Position numbers and translations under genes: made by a program. Below are positions 41,901 through 64,000 of a stretch of 64,000 nt of DNA, in pieces; positions within the stretch are counted from its first letter, which is position 1; each line of letters begins with the position of its first letter. Source of the DNA: Actinostola sp. cb2023 (taxonomy: Eukaryota > Cnidaria > Anthozoa > Actiniaria > Actinostolidae); assembly GCA_033675265.1 (NCBI GenBank), contig JAUJYZ010000540.1, positions 124,001 to 188,000 on the forward strand, read 5' to 3'. The notes below the pieces were generated by a model that worked only from the letters and a program-made list of their open reading frames with translations, made no database searches and was not told where the DNA came from.

Positions 41901-42401
41901 CTCTCTCTCGTTTAACTTTCTTTCTTCTCATTTCTCCAAATTCCTTCTTTTCCTTTACGAAATACTTGAAGCGAAAGTCGTCGCATTCCTTCGAATCTTT
42001 AAATTCATAAACATAAGTCAAATGCTGGATCGAATAGTTTGCTTAATTAGAATCACGTTGCGCTGCTCTCAACAACCTCTTTAATATATCACAATAACTT
42101 TTCTTCGATTAATCAAAACTGTGGTTCAACACGTAATGAAATGATACTGCGTCAGTTATCTTAGAAATGACCTTTCTATGTATACAACACGCTATACTAC
42201 ACTAGTTCAGAGTGAAAGGCAGTACAGTATTGATCCCCGGCTTGTACTTCTAGATCGCTTCTACTTTTACTCAGCGTACTGTTTCTCGAGTTCACGAGAG
42301 CTTATTAAGATAACGCCATTCTAAATATACAAATATTTACCTTGGCAAACACTCAGGAACAATAACACCATTGACACGACTAGAGTCCAACGTGGCTTCA
42401 T
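19547..42401 (-). CDS. Secreted SRCR(8)-EGF-trypsin multidomain protein (gene span, 14 exons, 1298 aa)
   Basis: Coding exons in order: 42341-42401, 35071-35427, 33655-33981, 32745-33092, 31485-31532, 31036-31155, 29896-30267, 28389-28748, 26064-26447, 24194-24544, 23159-23569, 22084-22294, 20628-20830, 19547-19890. They total 3897 nt, an exact multiple of three, with one stop. Layout: signal peptide (1-20), SRCR1-3 (21-364), partial EGF (365-380), calcium-binding EGF (381-420), SRCR4-8 (421-1046), trypsin-like domain (1047-1298). All ten exons from SRCR1 to SRCR8 are symmetric class 1-1, the pattern expected of exon shuffling. Each SRCR carries the CDD, VVCR, DDV.C and AGV.C signatures. The catalytic His, Asp and Ser are present. 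SRCR domains generally bind proteins or microbial ligands, so a role in recognition coupled to extracellular proteolysis is plausible but inferred. Extra exons hidden in the 6.9-kb first intron cannot be excluded, though the phases join without them. Confidence 0.9.
20628..20830 (-). CDS. Protease exon 2 (catalytic Asp)
   Basis: 203 nt between a tttcag acceptor and a gtaaga donor. Reads [38 protein letters not shown] (catalytic Asp in ANDIVLL) and KRVSPVCV, whose Cys normally pairs with the Cys at the start of the domain. Phases join exactly to both neighbours. Confidence 0.95.
20850..20934. repeat. Trinucleotide (AAT/ATG) microsatellite
   Basis: AAT repeats pass into about 20 ATG/GAT repeats, then into GAA repeats, inside the intron between protease exons 1 and 2. 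Confidence 0.95.
20935..22018. repeat. Homopurine tract of about 1.1 kb, mainly GGGAGA repeats
   Basis: The plus strand is almost only A and G: GAA repeats, then long runs of GGGAGA with AAAGAG variants. Rare T or C interruptions occur, for example near 20968 and 21242. It fills most of the 1253-bp protease intron, so the pre-mRNA carries a polypyrimidine stretch of about 1 kb. The long Glu/Arg/Gly frames here are not genes. Confidence 0.95.
22084..22294 (-). CDS. Protease exon 1 (catalytic His)
   Basis: Begins in phase 1 with [25 protein letters not shown] is followed by [18 protein letters not shown], which contains the catalytic His. The expected Ile-Val-Gly-Gly activation sequence about 11 residues before the Trp of WPWQ is absent; the aligned residues read SSRR. 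Confidence 0.93.
22386..23140. repeat. 37-bp minisatellite, about 19 copies
   Basis: Unit built from CATGCTACAATACACATGTG and AACTGGATGACTTCAGG. Copies differ mainly by TACACA/TGCACA and GCATGC/GCATAC. One copy near 22950-22990 is scrambled. It fills the intron between SRCR8 and the protease. Confidence 0.95.
23159..23569 (-). CDS. SRCR domain 8 exon plus Thr/Pro linker
   Basis: 411 nt. Reads [64 protein letters not shown] and AGVVCLG, then a Pro/Thr-rich linker ([17 protein letters not shown]) that leads to the protease. Class 1-1. Confidence 0.95.
23749..23945. mobile_element. Palindromic MITE with ATAGACCTC ends
   Basis: Near-perfect inverted arms of about 80 bp sharing AAATTGCCCATTTCAAACCA and GTGATGTAAACATG, and a short AT-rich loop. 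It lies in the SRCR7-SRCR8 intron. Confidence 0.8.
24194..24544 (-). CDS. SRCR domain 7 exon
   Basis: 351 nt between a ctatacag acceptor and a gtacgt donor. Reads [63 protein letters not shown] and [14 protein letters not shown]. Class 1-1. Confidence 0.95.
24565..25450. repeat. 64-bp minisatellite with mosaic copies
   Basis: Unit of about 64 bp containing AACATCGGGCATGTGTCACC, TATCTTCTAGCTACGCGCC and AGAGGTGCAACAGGATC, about 13 copies. Copies between about 24720 and 25065 contain words colinear with SRCR7 exon DNA. Confidence 0.9.
25450..26063. other. SRCR6-SRCR7 intron remainder, no element delimited
   Basis: Unique AT-rich sequence with a run of ATTCAAAAATTATTC-type simple repeats at about 25850-25950. 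Confidence 0.5.
26064..26447 (-). CDS. SRCR domain 6 exon with Thr/Pro linkers
   Basis: 384 nt. A Pro/Thr linker ([16 protein letters not shown]) precedes the domain. Then [54 protein letters not shown], and a second linker ending TKPTTG. Here DD of the CDD motif is DK, and DDV is SDI. Class 1-1. Confidence 0.93.
26450..26880. repeat. About 41-bp minisatellite
   Basis: Units contain ATTACATTGGTGGAGAA and ACTAAGAGAATATAATAA. The GGTGGAGAA core may have seeded the adjacent 14-bp array. Confidence 0.85.
26960..28350. repeat. 14-bp G-rich minisatellite, about 95 copies
   Basis: Unit TTTGGGTGGAGAAG repeated for about 1.4 kb with point variants, and a higher-order block (TTGAGTGGAGAATCTTAGT) repeated near 27500, 27670 and 28040. 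Because 14 is not a multiple of three, open frames exist in several frames. They are not genes. It lies in the SRCR5-SRCR6 intron. Confidence 0.95.
28389..28748 (-). CDS. SRCR domain 5 exon
   Basis: 360 nt. The acceptor caacag at 28749 gives phase 1; a nearer cag at 28741 would break phase. Reads [68 protein letters not shown] and EETAGVECY. Class 1-1. Confidence 0.95.
28842..28982. mobile_element. Palindromic MITE with CTGGGCC ends
   Basis: CTGGGCCCGGTGGCTCGAA at the left is mirrored by CGAGCAATCAGGCCCAG at the right. The inner arms CTAACCCAGGGTTAAATATA are mirrored too. It lies in the SRCR4-SRCR5 intron. Confidence 0.75.
29217..29780. mobile_element. Repeat element with ACAGTCGAACCTCT ends and internal tandem repeats
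   Basis: The left end ACAGTCGAACCTCT and the right end AGAGGTTCGGACTGT are inverted. The interior is a two-level tandem array: ACACAACGGCCACCTCT units and a unit of about 115 bp containing GGTTTCTTATCCCGG and ATACAATTATTGTTACAGAA. Probably a MITE expanded into a minisatellite. Confidence 0.7.
29896..30267 (-). CDS. SRCR domain 4 exon
   Basis: 372 nt. Reads [63 protein letters not shown] and AEEAGVICT, then a PPPTLIPP tail. The donor is read as CCTA|gtacga, which is the phase-1 choice; its consensus is weak. Class 1-1. Confidence 0.92.
30702..31030. mobile_element. MITE with TAATAGACCTT ends abutting an EGF exon
   Basis: Terminal arms of about 39 bp share CGATACGGCGGCCAT and its complement. 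The right end (AAGGTCTATTA) stops at 31030, inside the gtaagt donor region of the EGF exon. TA borders fit a Tc1/mariner-type target, but this is not certain. Confidence 0.75.
31036..31155 (-). CDS. Calcium-binding EGF domain exon
   Basis: 120 nt. (D)[15 protein letters not shown] and [22 protein letters not shown] show the D-x-N-E-C calcium ligand, the Asn beta-hydroxylation-type segment and six cysteines. Class 1-1. The first Asp codon is split with the previous exon. Confidence 0.95.
31190..31255. repeat. 10-bp tandem repeat CCCGTATCAT, about 6-7 copies
   Basis: Perfect short array inside the intron between the two EGF exons. Confidence 0.95.
31297..31469. mobile_element. MITE family D copy 1
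   Basis: Ends GAGTCGTTTTCGTATG and CATACGAAAACGACTC. Interior GAAAGGAAGCCATTTGAGTG is shared with 34900-35006 and about 51260-51387. Confidence 0.8.
31485..31532 (-). CDS. EGF-like partial exon (16 codons)
   Basis: 48 nt between a ttccacag acceptor and a gtgagt donor. Reads (A)[15 protein letters not shown], the C-terminal loop of an EGF-like unit, and joins in phase to DINEC of the next exon. Class 1-1. Only two cysteines are present, so the unit is incomplete on its own. Confidence 0.85.
31610..31836. repeat. ACACGGAATTT short tandem array
   Basis: About 20 copies of an 11-12 bp unit alternating ACACGGAATTT and GCACGGAATTT, in the SRCR3-EGF intron. Confidence 0.9.
31837..32224. repeat. 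Pyrimidine- and T-rich low-complexity stretch
   Basis: CCTCCCC runs pass into TTTATTTAT-type sequence. No coding signal. Confidence 0.8.
32225..32470. repeat. About 117-bp tandem duplication
   Basis: Two near-identical copies containing AATCGCATTTGCCACCCATA and ACAACCACTGCTCTCTTCAT. Confidence 0.85.
32614..32827. repeat. 107-bp tandem duplication of the SRCR3 exon end
   Basis: Positions 32721-32827 (exon 3' end, donor and first intron bases) are repeated almost exactly at 32614-32720. The extra copy lies in the intron and contains a second donor. Confidence 0.9.
32745..33092 (-). CDS. SRCR domain 3 exon
   Basis: 348 nt. Reads [78 protein letters not shown] and a short TLPPLG linker. Class 1-1, donor gtaaat. 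Confidence 0.95.
33110..33650. repeat. About 42-bp minisatellite
   Basis: Units contain GGGCTACCTGTGTTACACC and AAGTCGGCTAAACCTGGAA. The middle copies (33260-33420) are ragged. Located in the SRCR2-SRCR3 intron. Confidence 0.9.
33655..33981 (-). CDS. SRCR domain 2 exon
   Basis: 327 nt, the shortest SRCR exon. Reads [63 protein letters not shown] and EETAGVKCS. Class 1-1. Confidence 0.95.
34130..34330. repeat. Short repeats: 27-bp GAGTTCATTTGATT units and GTTCGA runs
   Basis: Three units GAGTTCATTTGATTNCCTTT, then a GAGTTCGGGTTCGAG simple run. Intronic. Confidence 0.7.
34340..34897. other. Intronic sequence without recognised features
   Basis: SRCR1-SRCR2 intron. A GGGCGGCCTACGGCC palindrome at about 34788 is the only local structure seen. 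Confidence 0.4.
34898..35008. mobile_element. TA-flanked MITE family D copy 2
   Basis: 107-bp element at 34900-35006 with GAGTCATTTTCG and CGAAAACGACTC ends and TA at both borders. Shares GGTTCAGAAAGGAAGCCATT with two other copies. It lies about 60 bp from the SRCR1 donor. Confidence 0.85.
35071..35427 (-). CDS. SRCR domain 1 exon
   Basis: 357 nt between a tttcctag acceptor and a gtaagg donor. Reads [64 protein letters not shown] and ESAGVECKG. Joins in phase to the signal-peptide exon. Confidence 0.95.
35545..35949. repeat. 18-bp minisatellite, left segment
   Basis: About 22 copies of GAGAGAGTGACCGTCTTA. It continues beyond the transposon at 38381, so it was once continuous. Confidence 0.95.
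36825..37225. repeat. About 195-bp tandem duplication inside the transposon
   Basis: Two near-identical copies, each with GGTAGGTTTTTGATTGACAC and TCGACTTTGAAGAAACGGAA. No domain in any frame. Confidence 0.85.
38023..38283 (+). pseudogene. MADF/Myb-like DNA-binding fragment carried by the transposon
   Basis: 86 codons from ATG to TAA. The second half, [20 protein letters not shown] followed by [11 protein letters not shown], matches the first helices of MADF-type domains. These domains are found in the accessory DNA-binding proteins of Harbinger elements. The domain is cut short by the stop, with no matching downstream half seen. It may be the first exon of the accessory gene or a relic. Confidence 0.55.
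38381..40365. repeat. 18-bp minisatellite, right segment, about 105 copies
   Basis: GAGAGAATGTCCGTCTTA and GAGAGAGTGACCGTCTTA variants, with occasional truncated units. Ends in AGGTGTCTGGCTTAG, the terminal word of the element at 4171-4320. That suggests the array grew from the end of such an element. ENVRLR and ERMSVL frames are not genes. Confidence 0.95.
40725..40800. repeat. Hairpin around a poly-C run
   Basis: GCATACAGGGTAGCAAAG and CTTTGCTACCCTGTGCAT are inverted around a run of about 18 C and a short GATCCC spacer. Confidence 0.75.
40801..42340. other. First-intron sequence without recognised exon
   Basis: Intron between the signal-peptide exon and the minisatellite. Includes a pyrimidine-rich stretch (TTTC repeats) at about 41695-41960. 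Short open frames show no SRCR, EGF or other domain. Confidence 0.5.
42341..42401 (-). CDS. Signal-peptide exon of the SRCR-EGF-protease gene
   Basis: ATG at 42401, then [19 protein letters not shown], a basic n-region with a hydrophobic core, and Q-G. It ends in phase 1 at a gtaaat donor, exactly what the SRCR1 acceptor needs. The fit of phase and content makes this the likely first coding exon although it is 6.9 kb from SRCR1. Confidence 0.88.
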
Positions 42402-42443
42402 GGTTGGGTGCTGCGATTTCTCGTAGCTTGTCTGGATGAAGGA

Positions 42444-42452
42444 ATTTATATT
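42444..42452 (-). promoter_or_regulatory. Candidate TATA box of the SRCR-EGF-protease gene
   Basis: AATATAAAT on the minus strand about 45 bp upstream of the start codon. It would place the transcription start near 42415, with a very short 5' UTR. Confidence 0.4.
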
Positions 42453-42459
42453 CCTGCGG

Positions 42460-43732
42460 TGCCACAAGAGCTTATCAACTAGTCAAAACAGTCGAGGCTT
42501 ACGAGCGAAGGAATTGGATCTTGCCATGGCTGCGTTGAGAGAGTGGTACACCTTCGTCACCAGTATACTCTTGAAAGTCATTGATCTGATTCAAACCATT
42601 GAGATAAATGGTCGCGAATTACACGAGCGCTCGTCTGGCGACCACGTAAAACGGAAACGAGGAAGCCATGTAAGGATTGCTTGCTGTCAATCATACTGAC
42701 TTAGATTGATTGAAGAGGAATTTGTCGTCGGTCGCGGGCTCTTAAAGGGTTTTAGCAGTCTTAGCAGGGATGAGCCGAGAGGAGGAGAGGGGTAGAAAAG
42801 AAGTGACTGACTCTCTTTCCCTTCCCTTCCCTTCCATCATTTCTCTCTAAATTAGTGCTCTCTTCATCTTCCTATTCTTCTTCTGGAGAGAAGCGGAGAT
42901 GAGACGGGAATTGGAGAAAGAATACATATCGAGGTACCATTTTCCTCTCTCTGGGAGCTGCATGCCGCAAACCAAATCTTATCACCTCACGTGAAATATC
43001 AATCAATCATTTAAACACGATACGCGTCAAAGAGCAGGAGCTCGTTCAAAACATAAGATAAAAACTTCTAATAGAACTCTATTATTAGAGGGGCGCTTAT
43101 TAGAGAGGGGACGCTTAATTATCTTAATCCTTTCCTGCCTTGTGCCCCCCTCTCCGCCACTAATTGCTACGTCGGAAAAGACATCAGAATCCCAAGAAGT
43201 GTGCCGAAAGTATAAAAACACCCCACTCTCCCCTCCCTTTATAACAATCACTACATTACTCAAATTCTGTAGTTACTGCATCACGTTACCACATCTTCGC
43301 AGCGTCAGACCACAGATTGAGTTGACGCGGCAGCGGAACACTCGTTCCCAGTCGCTTCTCGGAGGTTCGGAGAGCGCGCGGCCGGAGCTTCACGCCTTTG
43401 CGCCCCACCTTCCCAAGCGCCTTTGCGCGCTTTCCGGTTTCTTTCCGGTCCGGTTTACTTCTCTTTCCACGGTAAGTAATGACTGCGAACGAGTCTGGCA
43501 GCGGAAAGCATCTCAATTGAAACCAACGCTGAATTAGGGAAAACTTTTCGTTCTTTCATATGCAGGATTGTACTTTTTACTCGGGCTTCCTGTGGAATGC
43601 CCGAGTTATAAAATGCCGATTCTTTTTTCTTCTTTGTCCGTCACAAACCGCCAACGTCCCTATACAACGCATGCGTCGAGTTTCTAGTTGAGCATCATTT
43701 TGGCTTGTTGTCCTAATTGTCACTGTAATGTG
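42460..43732. other. Intergenic, no gene recognised
   Basis: Region upstream of the SRCR gene. GC-rich words and a good donor (GTAAGTAAT at about 43471) occur near 43370-43480. They could mark an untranslated first exon of an unseen plus-strand gene, but no coding exon follows in view. Confidence 0.35.
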
Positions 43733-43852
43733 GTCAGGTCTTCGTGTAGCTGCACAAAAGTCCTGGCTATTGTTCTATTGTCGTTCTCTGTATTGTTTTT
43801 ACAGAAAAAAACAATAGCCAGGACAATATGTGCAGCTACATGAAGACCTTAC
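43733..43852. repeat. Inverted-repeat hairpin
   Basis: GTCAGGTCTTCGTGTAGCTG and CAGCTACATGAAGACCTTAC are mirrored, as are the inner GTCCTGGCTATTGTT words. Confidence 0.75.
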
Positions 43853-43879
43853 CTCAGTTACCTGTAATATTTGTCAGTT

Positions 43880-44280
43880 GTTTTTGCTTCCCCACCGGGG
43901 GGAGGGGGGAGGTACTCCCATATATGGGCTATACGGGGACGTGCCACTGGACAGGGTATGGTTTTTGGCCTCTCTGTCCTGAACAGGGTATATAATTTTA
44001 TGTGAGTCTGTCCTAAACAGGGTATGGTAATGCACGATTGTCGTCTTTAAATATGGTTTTATCCGGTATTTAGCCAACCGAGATCCGAGACGTTTGCCAG
44101 TCTTTAGCAGGCCATCAGTCAACATAAAACACGTTAAAATTGCGTAAAAGAAGACAGTGTGTACTTTGTCCTTTGTCCCAAACAGGGTCCTAAAATAGAG
44201 GGTGTTGTCCTAGACAGGGTAGGTATTTTAGATTTTTTTGTCCTAAACAGGGTCAGGGTTTCAAACCCTCGGCGGCACTC
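43880..44280. repeat. Dispersed repeat with CCTAAACAGGGTA units
   Basis: Six or more degenerate GTCCTAAACAGGGTA words, opened by a G/C-rich CCCACCGGGGGGAGG segment. Looks like an old repetitive element; no ends could be defined. Confidence 0.55.
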
Positions 44281-44292
44281 GCTATTGATTCA

Positions 44293-45318
44293 TTAACCCT
44301 TTGACTCCCACGGCGCCCGAAACCGCCCGTAAAAATCGATACTGCTTTGAAAAATTCTAACTTTCTGAATTTTCGTAACATCGATCTCATGGCCAGTTAT
44401 TAGTGACAACTAGAGAACTCTTCATATTTTAACCTCAAGTAAACTGATTTACAGGTCCGATTTCTGGGCATTAGTTCAATTTGTTTGCCATAAAAATCAA
44501 AAATGCGTGTTTTTGACGCAATTTTACACCTCGAAAATGACCGACATTTGACTTGGATTTTCTTCCAAAATACATCCTTGCGAAACAAAACGCCACTTTC
44601 TCAGCAAACTTCCATCTCTCTTCTTGATATAGTCGTGAATTTTGCCCTCTCTTTTCCTTAACTCGCCGAACAATAGCCATTTCCTTAGGACCACTTTCGC
44701 TAACACGTGTTTTCCTTCTGCACGCCCGAAAAGGATGCCGGGAAACGGAAACATCGGGAATTTCGGCATAGATTTCCCCGAATATCCGTTTTTTAAGAAT
44801 ATATAGAGTGTCGAGCCACTCGGTCCTACAGGCAAAATATTGCACCGGTTGCATTCTTTACAAGTCCAAAGTCGCCAAAAATGCCTTTGTAGGTCCTGGA
44901 ATCCACCACAGAAAGACCAGAGAGACGATTTCACACTTGAGTCCGCCATTTTGAATTTCCAAACGGCAATGTCGAAATGTGTTCGTGAATTCGTATCTAA
45001 ACTCCTGAGTTCTTCCAGGAGAACGGTCTCTACCACACCAGTCAAGCTTAATGATGTTGTCCTGGGGGCTTCTGTGGTGAATAATGGCTATAAACACTCT
45101 AAAAATGCAAAATTGACCGCTCCTAGTAGCTACGAGATGCTGTTCCTCGCGGAGATTCACGACAAGAGAAAGATTACGTCAGACCCTGAGCCCGTGGGCT
45201 TTCAGAACTGTCAAGATTTCCATGGAAACCCCTTATATGGAATCGAAATTTCCTATGACGTGATTAGGTCCAGAAAATCGCTAAAAAACTCAAAAATCTC
45301 TGGGTGTCAAAGGGTTAA
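44293..45318. mobile_element. TTAA-bordered element of about 1 kb with CCCTTTGAC ends
   Basis: TTAA at 44293-44296 and 45315-45318 flank CCCTTTGACTCCC and its complement GGTGTCAAAGGG. The TTAA and the CCC start fit piggyBac-type elements. A 173-codon frame on the minus strand (44524-45045) has no recognised domain and includes UTR-like words, so it is not called as a gene. Confidence 0.6.
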
Positions 45319-46190
45319 AACACTTTATTTCGAAGTCTAGATGAAAAATAAACACAACACAGATGTTAATCAAGCATTGAACTTTACTTCTTGAATACAT
45401 TTTACTTAATGTTCAAATACGTTTTCTCTCTAAGAACGAAATGTAAAACATACGGCACATTGATCACGAAAGATGGGATAACAAATATATATGACATGTG
45501 CTGGTTCCATGCTCAAACATGCCCTAACGTATTCTTCAAGGCGTTCCTCGTCACTCACATACGGGAATCCACGAGTTCACCAAATGGTGCCTTTGATTTA
45601 GGTTGGTTTCGCTGTAAGGACGCCTCCTTTTCTGTTAACTCAAGATAGTCGACAGAAATTTTCCGAGCCGAGCCGAGCCGATCATTCATTTACTGAAGCA
45701 TGTGGGTTGGCAAAAGAAAAGCATCATACCGATATTTCATTTCCATCTCCCTCCCACACCAATCCCCCTCACATAAGCTAGCGGGCAAATTTCATAATCC
45801 CCTAGCCACTTATTTTAAGTCAATTAGATAGAAATTCTAGGGTAATTGAATTCCAAAAGAAAGAGGAATATTTCTAGACATTAATGTCGGTGTGACGGAG
45901 TCGAGTTGTCGAAGTACAATGGCAAGTTTGCCCGCAAGGGAAACAATATCTGCGATGGGCTTCCTGTGGTAGCGTGCGTAAAACACAGGGAGCCCAACAC
46001 ATTATGTATCCTGAGCACTCTACCACAGGAAACCCATCAAAAAGACGTGCGCGCACGACAACTGAAAATGGGAAATAATATCTTTCTGACAGACAAAGTT
46101 TGATTACACGATATTGATGGCCGAGATATCAGTAAGAAATGATTAAAATGTTTAATAGTTCTATTATATCTTGACTTTTCCAAGGCCAAG
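45319..46190. other. Intergenic, no gene recognised
   Basis: Unique sequence 3' of SSUH2. CTTCCTGTGGTAGC and CTACCACAGGAAACCCAT words near 45960-46030 form an imperfect inverted pair related to 18435-18530. Confidence 0.4.
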
Positions 46191-46196
46191 TTTATT
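46191..46196 (-). terminator. Polyadenylation signal AATAAA of SSUH2
   Basis: AATAAA on the minus strand about 42 nt after the SSUH2 stop codon. Confidence 0.6.
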
Positions 46197-46237
46197 TGTG
46201 GATCTACGGCACACAGGTAGCCTATAAATCAATTTGA

Positions 46238-63761
<17,524 letters not shown>

Positions 63762-64000
63762 CTTATAGTCATGTAATATGAAAACAAATCAGGTGGTACT
63801 CCGTATTGTTACCATACATGGTTGCATGCCTCTGTGGCAGCTAGCTTTGCCACTTGCCTACAGTACTTATTAATTGGCTCATTGCTTGTGGTTTGCTCCA
63901 CACTCCCTCTCCTTGTAACAATGGAAATGGCATAGGTACAAATGTAAACTATATAACTCTCCACTGAGCACCCAGGGTGTCATAATTGTGACCCGATGCC
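63762..64000. other. Upstream intron of SSUH2, no feature recognised
   Basis: Unique sequence. No further exon with matching phase could be picked out before the window ends. Confidence 0.5.

Noticed and set aside
43142..43537. 131-codon plus-strand frame in a GC-rich stretch
   Set aside because: No domain and no downstream exon. A donor-like site at about 43471 is noted but not enough to call a gene.
44524..45045. 173-codon minus-strand frame
   Set aside because: Lies wholly inside a TTAA-bordered repeat element and has no recognisable domain; sequence around its MADSSVK part looks like a transcribed leader.

Overview
This is nuclear DNA of an animal: genes are split into short exons by GT-AG introns, and the proteins are animal families (SRCR, calcium-binding EGF and trypsin domains, SSUH2, TIMMDC1, PH). 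The mix of SRCR-rich genes, a tRNA-derived SINE, many short inverted-repeat elements and frequent TACATGTA strings suggests an early-branching marine invertebrate. A sponge or a cnidarian both fit, and the sequence alone does not decide between them. Nothing bacterial, viral or organellar was recognised.

Layout. Positions 1-2640 are an extreme T-rich low-complexity block of doubtful reliability. TIMMDC1 (complex I assembly factor, minus strand) has four clear coding exons between 7436 and 4023, separated by a 71-bp minisatellite and hairpin elements. A small intronless PH-domain gene lies on the plus strand at 10280-10879. The stretch 11-19.5 kb has no recognised gene but holds several non-autonomous DNA transposons and a 150-bp tandem repeat. 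From 42401 down to 19547 on the minus strand is one large secreted multidomain gene: signal peptide, 3 SRCR, an EGF-like segment, a calcium-binding EGF, 5 SRCR and a C-terminal trypsin-like protease. Fourteen exons join in frame to 3897 nt, or 1298 residues. From at least 63761 down to 46238 is SSUH2 (12 exons seen; the N-terminal exon is probably beyond the window), in frame except for one single-base frameshift.

The non-coding part is dominated by tandem arrays. Most introns of the two large genes carry their own minisatellite: 10-, 14-, 16-, 18-, 37-, 41-, 42- and 64-bp units, CATT, GGGGCA and GGGAGA repeats, and a homopurine tract of about 1.1 kb. Many MITE-like elements with recognisable target duplications (TA, TTA, TTAA, 6 bp, 8 bp) are scattered between them, several nested. 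A 2.4-kb PIF/Harbinger-like element splits one minisatellite. Some arrays show mosaic or duplicated exon pieces that look like assembly or consensus artefacts.

The genes do not form one pathway. TIMMDC1 acts in mitochondria. The SRCR-EGF-protease is secreted and may act in recognition or extracellular proteolysis. SSUH2 is probably an intracellular zinc-ribbon protein related to DnaJ cysteine repeats. The PH protein probably binds membranes or phosphoinositides.
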